NCBI RefSeq assembly: GCF_964199755.1
Contig: NC_133917.1
Coordinates: 4,345,967-4,409,966, forward strand
Length of the DNA: 64,000 nt
DNA from: Larus michahellis
Taxonomy: Eukaryota > Chordata > Aves > Charadriiformes > Laridae
Reading direction: 5' to 3'
Below are positions 55,301-64,000 of the stretch, piece after piece. A model generated the notes under the pieces. That model was not told the origin of the DNA, searched no databases, and worked only from the letters and a program-made list of their open reading frames with translations. Position numbers and translations under genes: made by a program. The first letter of the stretch is position 1; the number at the start of each line of letters is the position of its first letter.

Positions 55301-58300
55301 GCACCCCGTCTCTCCCACCCCCAGAGAGGGTCACTGTCCCTGGCACCCCATCTCTCCCACCCCCAGAGAGGGTCACCGTCCCCGGCACCCCGTCTCTCCC
55401 GTCCCCAGAGACCCCCCCAGAGAGGGTCACCGTCACCAGCACCCCAGTTCTCCCACCCCCAGAGACCCTGAGAGATGGTCACCGTCACCAGCACCCCAGT
55501 TCTGCCACCCCCAGAGAGGGTCACCATCACCAGCTCCCCGTCTCTCCCACCCCCAGAGACCCCCCAGCTCCCCACACCCCGACTCTCCCCCACTGCACCT
55601 CTGTGGGCCCTACACCACCAACTGCTCCGGGTGCTCGCGAGCAATAGGCTCGGAGCCCATTGTCACCCTGGTGGGGGGGACTTTGGCCTCCGGCTGGGTC
55701 CAACCAGACCCCCGGGGCTGATCCTGGCCCCCTGCCTTGTGGGAAACACCCCCCGCCTCCAGAATCTCCCTTGCTCGGAGCTTATGGGTGCAGGGGCTGC
55801 CTGGACCCTAGCCCTCGGGCCACCCTCGCCCAAGCCAGGGGACCCAGACCCGTCACCCCAGACCTCGCGGGACCTCGCGGGGCTGGCAGCAGCCCAAAGG
55901 CCGGTTACCTCCCAGGTCTTGGCCAGCCGGCTGACGGCCGTGTTGCTCACACCAAACATCACCGCGAAGAAGGAATTCAGGTTCTTCTGCTCCTTGAGGC
56001 TGCCGGCGAGGACAGAGTCAGGCGAGGAGGCCACCACCGGCTCCGTCCTCGCAAGGACGGGGACAGGGGTGGCGAGGTACTCACTGTGCGGCCAGTTTGA
56101 TGAACTTGCGGAGGAGCTGGGCTCGCCTGCCCACCTCGGGGCAGAGGCACAGCTCCGTGGCCACCCAGTACTGCAGCTCGTTGAAGCGCCGCATGACCCG
56201 CTCCAGGTTGGCCGTGGTCACGTCGTGAAACTTCTGCGGCCCGACGATGTAGTGGATCATTTCCACCTGCAAAGCCCAACGCGGCGGCTGAGGGGTGCCC
56301 CGAAAAGCCACCCCGGAGGCATCTCCCGCCCCGGTCCGAGTGCTGGCCTTACCTGGTGGATGCTCTTGAAGAGGTTCCAGTCGTAGTCGGTGAGGTGGCT
56401 GGCCAGGTCCTTGGAGCTGATGAGGTCCAGGGTCTCTGAGGAGCCGACGTGGGGGCCCAGCTGCTCGGGGTGGGGGGTCTGTGCACAGGAGAGAGGATGC
56501 CCGACCCCTCCGGCCATTACCAGGGAAGGCAACACCAGCCCCTTCCCGGGATGGACACCCCCAACCCTGAGCTGCTATGGAGGCACCGCAGCCCCAAATC
56601 CCGCTCGGGGGGTCATCCCGGTGCTGCCCACCCCCAGGACCCCCCTGCCCCGTACCCACCAGGCTGCCCAGTTCCTCCACGCTCACGGCAAAGAGCCTCT
56701 CATTGAGCCCCAGCGCCGTGAACACCCCCACGGCGTCCGGCTGCAGCCCCACTTTCTCTGCGGGAGAGAGGAGGGTCGGTGCCGGGATAGAGAAGGGGCC
56801 CGATCCTGGCTGGCCACGGGGCAATTGTCACCCTGGCGCGGTGACATCCCGGGGCTGGGGTTGGGGGGGGAGCCCGCTCACCTCCGGCCGAATTCACCTT
56901 CACTAGGATGTGCTCCTGGTCCCGGCCCAGCCGGGGAGCGAGGGACCGCAGGACGTCCCGCACCGAGGCGTTGATGGGCAGCACCGTGATCAGGCACGAG
57001 TGGTCCGGTCTGTAGATCTCGTAGGGCACTACGGGGGGGGGGTGGGGGGTGTGTGTGTGTGTGTGTGAAAGAGTTTTAGCATCCCAGCCGCTGGGGAGGG
57101 GACAGTCCCCACTGTCTGTGACTGTACCTTTGTCCTGGGCTCTTAAGGCACAGCTGCTGCCCGGAATGGCCTCCTCCTGGCTCGTGAGCCAGTTCACCGA
57201 GCTCCGAGCCTGCGGGTAAGGTGGGGGAGAGCGGGGAGGATGCCACCCCGCCAGCTACCCCTCCTGCCGGGGGTCACCAGAGGCCAAGGGTGACCCAAGT
57301 GTCCACCTCCCTCACCCTGGCATCCCCCCAGGGCCACCCCTACCTTGGGCTGGGGAGAAACGCTGCCGTCTCCGTTCTCCAGCCTGCAGGGAGAGGATAA
57401 AGGTGGTGTTAGAGCCCTGCAGCCCCCGTCTGTGCTGGAGACAGAACCGGGTCCTGCAGCCCCCCGGGATCCAGGCCACCACCAAGCCCCCCGAGCATCC
57501 CTGCCCCACTGGGCACCAGATGCCCTCCTGTGGCCGGGAAACCCCCATGCTGGGGACAAAGTGGCCCGAGAGCTGCTGGCATCCCCCCCAGCATCTCCCC
57601 AAGTCGTGGCAATCACTGCTTTGTTGGCCAAAAGCTCAGCCCCATGAAAAGCACAATATCCTGCGGGCACGAGGGGTGCAGGACCCGGGGACACGGGCAT
57701 CAGCGATGGCTCTGGGGGCAGAGCCAGGCTCTGTTTCGGACGGGGACAGCCCTCCATCCCCGGGGGACTCACGCTCGGGGCCGCCGGCGGTCCTGCGCTT
57801 GCTCCTGGCCCAGCCCGCCCAGGCGGGGGTCCTGGCTTGCCAGGTCGGCGAGGTTCTGCGGGAGGAAGGTGCCCAGCAGGTCAGCAGAGGGTGGTGAGGG
57901 CCAGACCCCCCCCTCTCCCCTCTGGGGACATCCCCTCCCACCCTGGTCCCGCTGCCGCCGGTACCTGCAGCAGAGCCGTGGTGCTGCGGTCGCCCTGCAG
58001 CAGCCGCCCGTAGAGCAGCACCCACTGGCTCACCAGCCGCAGGATCTTCCGCCGCTTGTGCAGGGAGTAGGTGGCCTTCTCCTGCTCCGAGCCCTCCAGC
58101 GGCTCCGCGCGGAAACTGGGACCGGTCAAGGGCACCAACATGGGTGACGGGGACCCCCAGAGGTGTGCACCCAGGACAGGACAGAAGACGGGGATGTGTC
58201 CCGTGCCCAAGAGCCTGGGGAATTCGGGGCTCCCCTGGCCAACCCCTGAGGTCCCACCGGGGTGACAGGGACCAAGCTGGGCGCGCTGGCCCCTGGCCGG

Positions 58301-61300
58301 GGGGTGCGTGGAGTGGGATGGAGCCCGGTGTCCCCCCGCCAAGTTCCAGCCGCAGAAGGATACTGGTGCAGCAGAGCTCTGCAGAGCTGCGAGGTCGGCA
58401 TGAACACGGTGTAAGTCAGCAGGAAATCCCCCAGCAGGGTATCTGGAAGGGACCGGGCCACCATCATTCACCCGTCACGGCGGCCAGCGGGCTGGGGACA
58501 CGGTGGTCACAGCCAGGCGGCGCAGCTGGCTGGGAAAGGGTCACCCGCGCCCTGCGTGGGGTTGGCCTGTGGCGTCCCCCACCAGGGTGACCGTGCTCAT
58601 TGCGGGTCATTTTTTGCTTCTAAAAATGACGGAAAGGGCTGGCGGGGCGGCAGGTTTTGGGGGCGGAAAGAAAAACCCAAGGGCTGCAGGAGAAGCGCAG
58701 CACTCGCAGGCAGCGAGCCCCAAGGCAGCGACGATGCCGCCAGCTCGGCTGCTCCGATTTTTTACCCGCTGGGGACATCTCCTGGTTCCCGTCTCGCCTG
58801 GTTTTGCTCCGCTCCAAAGGCAGAGGGAGATGGAGGGATGCGGGAGAGGACAGAGGAGACGCTCCCTGCCCCGGGGCTGCCTCCCTCTCCCGGCCCCGAT
58901 GGGGGGTTTTTAGGGTGAGAGGAGCAGCTTTCGGGGTTGATCACCAAAGGCAGTCCCGCCCGGTGCTGGTCCCCCTGCCCCCATCTCAGGGTGGCTTGGG
59001 GACGTGGTCCCCGGAGCAAGGGGGAGACCCCCCCTCCCACCTACCCACGGGGTCGTAGAGCGTGGCGTCGAGCCTCATGAACTCCAGCAGATGCTCGAGG
59101 ATCTTCTCCGGCGTCCCAGCCATCACGAAGTACCTGCTGGGCAGAGCACCGGGCGCATCAGGGAAGGACGGGCCACCCCAGCTGTGGGCAGGGCCACCAC
59201 GCCGGGCCACCGGGCCGCTCGATGTAGCTGCTCAGCATGGCCTGGCATCCCTGATCCCCCTCTGAGGACACGGAGACTCCTCCAAGGGAAGCCGGAGGAG
59301 GCAGGGGGACAGGCAGCGTTGATGGCATGGCTGCGAGGAGGGGACAGGGACGTGCTGCTGTCACCTGCTGCTCCGTGCCGCGGCTGGCTGGTTGCTGCCA
59401 CCCTGCAGGTTCTTCTGCAGGACGAGCACCACCTTCCCGTGCTCCTTCAGGCGCACGGTGTTGGCTTCCACATCCTAGAGAGAAAAACCAGCCATCAGCC
59501 CGGCTCGGAGCCGTCAGGGAACCCCCGGCTGGCTGATGGCACCCCAAAACCCCGTGTTGGCAGGCGGAGAAGTGTCCTCCCCTGCAGACACCAGGGAGGG
59601 TGCACGGTGTGTCCCGGCTGGGACCCAGCGCCCCACGAGCCCCCTGCCCACCTTGAGGATGTGGTTGAAGTCCTGCTTGTCCACCCGGAGGAAGTGGCAG
59701 TTGTCCTCTCGCAGGATGATGGTGGCCGCCCGGGGCGCGTCGTTCACCAGCGCCAGCTGCCCAAAGTCGTCCCCCTCGTGCAGGGTGGCCACCAAGCCCT
59801 GGAGGGGGGTGGGCAGAGAGGGCGAGGGGATGGCGTGGGAGCCCCTCATCCCCGCTGGGGGGACAGTGACATGGGGTGTCTGGAGAGCCCTGCGGCACAG
59901 GGACACCCCTACCTTGCCATGGGTGACCACGTTCACCGAGCCCTTCCAGATGATGTACCACGATGTGCCCTTATCTCCTTGGCTGAACACTGCAGGGGAA
60001 ATGGGGGCAGTCAAAGAGGAGGAGCCCCCAGGCATCCCTCTTCAGCCCGTTCCCCCCCGAGCCCCCAGCCCAGGAGAACGCGGCGAGTGCTCCGGTCCCC
60101 TCCATGCCCGGTCCACCAAGGGACAGCGAGAGCATCCACACTGATGGCAACGGCTCCAGCCGTCCTCCCCAGGCTGGGGACCCTTCCCTGGGGGTCCCGG
60201 GGTGCCCCTGCACGGCTCCGGGGGCCCACGATACTCACGCACGGTGCCAGCTCTCTGGTGCGACTCGAACATCAGCACGGATGCCAGCTCCCGCTTCACC
60301 TGCGGCAAGAGGCACCCGCCATGAGGGTCACCCCGGCCCGGAGCTGAGCCAGGAGGGGACACCCGTGGGAACAGGGGACAGGGCGGGAAGGGAGCCCAGG
60401 GATGCTCAGAGACGCCCAGACGGGAAGCGATGGGATGCGGGAGGATTTGGGGAGCAGGAGGAGTTTGGGGACACACACATGCACGCGCTGCGGGGGGAGC
60501 GGGGCGCTCACCGAGTTGGAGAGATGAGCCACGGCTTTGATGTGGAGGAGCTCCTCAAATATGAGCTCCAGCTCGTCCTCCGTGCGCTGGGCAGGCCTGG
60601 GAGGGGACGGGGCGGGGGGGTGAGCAGCCATCCGTGCCCCCTCTCCCCACCACATCCCAGGGCGCAGACGCCCCTCTGCAGGCACAACCCCCTGGTCCAG
60701 CACCCTCTTTCTCCCCCGGGTCTGGCAGCCGTGGAAGAGATGCTCGGGTCACCCTCACCCACCGCAGCCCCTTTGGGACTCCAGGGTTGAAATGAGCCCT
60801 CCCCCCCCAGCCCCCGGCCCCCCGGGAGCCCCCGGGCCACTCACGGCTTGCGCAGGGCCATGGTGAGCAATGCGTCGGGACCCAGCTGGGCCAGGAAGGC
60901 CAGTGCCTCCAGCAGCTCCTCCGCATCCCGCAGCCCCGTGCCGGACTCGGGGCTCAGCTCCAGCTCGGCAAAGCGGTAAAACTGGGTGTCCTTGTCCTGG
61001 AAATGCCACTCCTGCTTCACTGCGGGGCGGGGGGAGAGCGCCATGAGCTCGGCCGTGCACCCACGGCAGACCCGGGGGGGTGCCACGTGCACCCACGGCA
61101 GCCCCCGGCAGCCCCCAGTCCCACCGCCCGCCCTCACCGTGGGTCAGGACACCTCCGTCCACCAGCACCTGGCAGACGCCGACGGCCTGGCTGCGTGTCT
61201 GCACGGCCAGCCCAGCGCTCAGCAGCCAGTCCACCAGCTCCTTCCCCGAGCAGCACTGCCTGCAACGGCAGAAAGGGTGAGAATTGTCCCCAAAACGGGG

Positions 61301-62549
61301 CTGCGGCACCCGGCACCCCGGGGGAGCCCCTGCCTGGGACGGTGCCTTGGTTTGAGCGACACAGGACTAATTTCTCTTCTAATGCCGGGGAAAACTGCGC
61401 TTTTAGAAGACTCTAGTGCCTGAATCGGTGAAAATATTTACTTTATCACCAGCTCTGGGGGGCGGGTTTCAAGGGCTCAGTGTTTTCGAGGTGCGGGGAC
61501 GAGGAGGAGCGAGACCCGGGCACTCGCCCCAAGCTGCCACCGGGGTTATTCCATCCCATGGACGGCACTTTCCAGAGAAATCAGAGAGTTTGCTGAGTTC
61601 TCTCTCGCTCTCCTGTGCCAGCTGCCATCCTGAGCACTCCTCGCCCCGGTGCCGGAGCCCCGAGCCCTTCCCTTCCTCCCGCGGCCGCAGCGCTCGCAGG
61701 GTCCCACCTTGGCTGTCCCTGCGGGGAGCACACGGCTTCTGCTGGGGGAACGGGCCGGGTATGATCCTTGGGTATTTTATATTGGTATCGGGATCAATAC
61801 TGGTCCTCTAGTGTTATTAATGTTAATTATTTACTCTTATCCTATCAAATCTATTTATATTTCAACCCTCGTGTATCCTTGTTTTCCCCGATTCCCCTTC
61901 CTGGGTGGGGAGGACTCATTGCGTGATGGAATAATTGTCTAAATGACAATAAACCATTACGGGTTTCTCAAACCCTATCAGAGGGACAGGAGAAGTCCTG
62001 CCCTCGTCCCGGGCAGCCCGGGGTGTCCCCTGGCATGGCAGGGTGCCGCCGTCCCACCTGTGATGCCGCAGGTGATGCTTGTGGTCCCGGATGAGGCCGG
62101 GGCGGGTGCTGGTGAGGTGGATGAAGAGGAGCTTCCCGGCTCGCCAGATCTTCTCCGAGGATGCCTGGGGGTGGAAAGGGATTTTACAGCTTGCCGGGGA
62201 AGCGGGGAGAGCACGGGTGGCAAGGTATGGACCCTGACACCTCGCAGGGTCATCCGTGTCCCCAACACCCTGCACGAGCTGCGATACACCTCACGCCCAC
62301 CCCAGCACCCCGGGATCTCTGTCACCCACCCCCAGGAATGGCCGAGCCCAAGGGTGTGAGCATCCCAGAGCTGAGCCAAGGACCCCAGGGTACAGGGGTG
62401 CTCCGGCCCCCCACCCCTCACAGCCTTCAAGACATGATTTGCCATCCTCCCCCTCCCCAAACTCAGGTCCTTGTGGCTTTTCCCAGCCCACCCACCTGGG
62501 TAAGGCTGTGTCCATAATCCAGGGTGGATTCCGTGTCCAAAAGTGGAGT
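52325..62549 (-). CDS. RAPGEF3: Rap guanine nucleotide exchange factor 3 (EPAC1), 5'-incomplete
   Basis: cAMP-activated exchange factor loading GTP on Rap1/Rap2. Coding exons in gene order: 62549-62496, 62164-62058, 61259-61138, 61019-60845, 60596-60512, 60299-60239, 59989-59913, 59798-59652, 59474-59365, 59133-59045, 58442-58364, 58115-57965, 57855-57773, 57383-57344, 57209-57128, 57028-56882, 56757-56660, 56478-56353, 56266-56085, 55999-55909, 54969-54919, 54729-54642, 54494-54430, 54157-54103, 53996-53925, 52443-52325. Every junction is AG/GT and in phase; the total is 2556 nt (851 residues plus stop). Order: DEP (about 40-130), cyclic-nucleotide-binding domain (about 170-300; phosphate-binding cassette [15 protein letters not shown] near 239, with the EPAC-type Gln), REM (about 310-430), Ras-association-like region (about 490-570), CDC25-type RasGEF (about 590-850; [34 protein letters not shown]). 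It ends in LSHDLES. The extreme N-terminus, upstream of Thr-Pro-Leu, is outside or unseen. RAPGEF4 is excluded by having one cNBD and by the sequence. Confidence 0.96.
52740..53500. repeat. Minisatellite in the last RAPGEF3 intron
   Basis: About 40 copies of an 18-19-bp unit (CTCCATCACCTCATGGATCC) alternating with CTCTCCCTCTGCTCATGGATCC. It fills half of intron 52444-53924. Plus-strand Pro/Ser/His-rich frames of 200-390 codons are repeat translations antisense to RAPGEF3. Confidence 0.93.
54985..55600. repeat. VNTR in a RAPGEF3 intron, about 40-55-bp unit
   Basis: About 14 copies of GAGAGGGTCACCGTCACCAGCACCCC...CTCCCACCCCCAGAGAC, between exons 54919-54969 and 55909-55999. Each unit contains a CCCCCAGAGA string that resembles a splice acceptor on the plus strand, not on the gene's strand. 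Confidence 0.92.
57045..57067. repeat. (TG)n microsatellite in a RAPGEF3 intron
   Basis: Uninterrupted GTGTGTGT tract directly after a G-rich run, about 17 bp upstream (gene sense) of the acceptor for exon 57028-56882. On the coding strand it reads (CA)n followed by C-rich sequence, so it forms the 3' part of the intron. Confidence 0.85.
61353..61975 (+). mobile_element. 0.6-kb LTR-like repeat, copy 3
   Basis: Starts TGAGCGACAC and ends TTTCTCAAAC, in RAPGEF3 intron 61260-62057, antisense to the gene. AATAAA at 61948-61953 lies about 22 bases before the end, as an LTR R region would show. Compared with copy 2 it has small indels (near 61615 and 61710) that break the open frame. Confidence 0.65.
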
Positions 62550-62576
62550 CTGGAAAACCGAAAAGAAGGGGGTTAG

Positions 62577-63550
62577 AATTATAGAATCACTGAATGGCTG
62601 GAGTTGGAAGGGACCTTAAAGCCCACCCAGTGTCGCCCCCTGCCCTGGGCAGGGACACCTCCCACCAGCCCAGGTTGCTCCAAGCCCCGTCCAACCTGGC
62701 CTTGAGCCCCTCCAGGGATGGGGCAGCCACAGCTTCTCTGGGCACCCTGGGCCAGGGGCTCACCACCCTCACAGCCAAGAATTTCTTCCCGATATCTCAC
62801 CTAAATCTCCCCTCTTTCAGGTTAAAACTGTTCCCCCTGGTCCCGTGGCTCCCCTCCCTGCTCCAGAGTCCCTCCCCAGCTTTCCTGGAGCCCCTTTAGG
62901 GACTGGAAGGGGCTGGAAGGTCTCCCCGGAGCCTTCTCTTCTCCAGGCTGAACCCCCCCAGCTCTCCCAGCCTGTCCCCACAGCAGAGGGGCTCCAGCCC
63001 TCCCAGCATCTCCGGGGCCTCCTCCGGCCCCGCTCCAACAGCTCCGTGTCCTTCTGCTGTCCCCAGGGCTGGAGGCAGCACTGCAGGGGGGTCTCACAGA
63101 GCGGAGCAGAGGGGCAGAATCCCCCCGCCTCGCCCCCCTGCCCACGCTGCTGGGGCTGCGGCCCCAGTTGCCGGTGGCTTTCTGGGCTGCCAGCGCGCAT
63201 GGCTGGGACATGTCGAGCTTCTCACCCACCGGCCCCCCCAGGTCCTTCTCCTCAGGGCTGCTCTCCAGCCATCCTCCGCCCAGCCGGGGTTTGTGCCTGG
63301 GGTTGCCCTGACCCAGGGGCAGGACCTTGCACTTGGCCTGGTTGAACTTCAGGAGGTTGGCAGGGTCCCGCCTCTCCGGCCCGTCCAGCTCCCTCTGGAT
63401 GGCATCCCTTCCCTCCAGCGTGTCACCGCGCCACACAGCTCGGTGTCGTCAGCAAAGTTGCTGTGGGTGCCCTTGATCCCACCATCCATGTCACCAACAA
63501 AGATGTTAAACAGCACCGGTCCCAGTACTGACCCCCGAGGACCACCATTT
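62577..63550 (-). mobile_element. CR1 retrotransposon with truncated reverse-transcriptase end
   Basis: Minus-sense CR1. Its 3' end (plus-strand AGAATTATAGAATCACTG) starts about 24 bases upstream of the RAPGEF3 acceptor for exon 62549-62496. The upper part (63430-63550) retains the CR1 reverse-transcriptase segment with the [11 protein letters not shown] motif, with frame breaks. 5'-truncated near 63550. Confidence 0.9.
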
Positions 63551-64000
63551 GTCATGGCTGGTGGCCGTGGGGGCTCTGCCGTGCCCCCCCTCACCCCACA
63601 CACCCCAAGGGGGCTCCTGCCCCCTCCCAAGGCACAGCTCAGCCTTGGCCCTACACCAAGATGAGCATCGGCGCACGTTCCCCAGCACCGACCTCCTCGA
63701 AGCAAGGCGAAGCCTTCCCTCTGCCCCGTCCTCGCTGAAAACGGCCCCCGCCAATGCTTGCGCCCAGAAACCTGCCTATTTTTCCCTGCATCGCCCAAAA
63801 CCTTCGCCGCTTTACACCCCCTTTTCCCTTGCACACCCCCCAGCCACACCAACGCCCCGGCCACGCGCTCGCAGGGAGGGCACCCCCCAGGGCGACCCCT
63901 TTGGGTACCACTAAAGATCCTGCTTCAGGGAGCAGCGACCTGGGACGTCCCAACAGAAAAACGAGCCCGGATCTGGCTCGAAGCATCACCGTTGTGCCAC
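63551..64000. other. Upstream RAPGEF3 intron or 5' flank, no exon recognised
   Basis: C-rich unique sequence. No minus-strand exon resembling the EPAC1 N-terminus was found, so the first exon or exons probably lie beyond the window. Confidence 0.45.

Noticed and set aside
1-64000. CRISPR array, bacterial operon, tRNA or rRNA genes
   Set aside because: The tandem arrays lack constant repeats with unique spacers; the DNA is clearly vertebrate; no tRNA or rRNA structure was noticed, though no covariance-model search was possible.

Overview
This is nuclear DNA of a bird. Several CR1 non-LTR retrotransposons carry the avian-type 3' end, the DNA is very GC-rich with long C/G runs, introns are small, and roughly a tenth to a sixth of the window is kilobase-scale minisatellite. 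That mixture resembles an avian microchromosome, probably a gene-dense dot-like one. The chromosome type is an inference.

Layout. (1) 1-1.7 kb: the 3' end of an unrecognised plus-strand gene, with one clear coding exon (167-260) and a poly(A) signal at 1696-1701. (2) 1.7-14.3 kb: no gene. It holds minisatellites (5.27-6.87, 9.99-10.89 and 13.08-14.29 kb), one copy of a 0.6-kb LTR-like repeat, and AT-rich islets resembling conserved regulatory DNA. (3) 14.3-20.3 kb: NEUROD4, a proneural bHLH factor. Its whole reading frame lies in one exon (CDS 17337-18332), followed by a 1.9-kb AU-rich 3' UTR ending at AATAAA 20254. A CpG-rich block with a splice donor at 14597/14598 is a plausible non-coding first exon. 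(4) 20.3-36.2 kb: no gene. It holds minisatellites (21.69-22.76, 27.3-27.8, 34.3-34.97 kb), CR1 copies and more AT-rich islets. (5) 36.3-47.1 kb, minus strand: ENDOU, a secreted EndoU-family endoribonuclease, complete in nine coding exons (359 residues), with a TATA box and a poly(A) signal. (6) 51.2-62.5 kb, minus strand: RAPGEF3 (EPAC1), the cAMP-activated Rap exchange factor. There are 26 phase-consistent coding exons (851 residues); the 5' end lies beyond the window. (7) 62.6-64 kb: CR1 and unassigned sequence.

RAPGEF3 and ENDOU are adjacent and co-oriented, as on human 12q13.11. NEUROD4 lies only 16 kb from ENDOU here, while in human it is megabases away at 12q13.2. The three genes do not form a pathway: NEUROD4 is a neuronal transcription factor, ENDOU a secreted RNase and RAPGEF3 an intracellular cAMP effector.

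Most long open frames in the window are minisatellites whose unit lacks stop codons, not genes. The most notable signals are two CR1 3' ends sitting against splice acceptors, a chimeric CR1 block whose internal junctions recur 15 kb apart, and a three-copy LTR-like family. No new enzymatic or defence system was found. All exon boundaries were read by eye from splice consensus, frame phase and similarity to known family members; no alignment was run.
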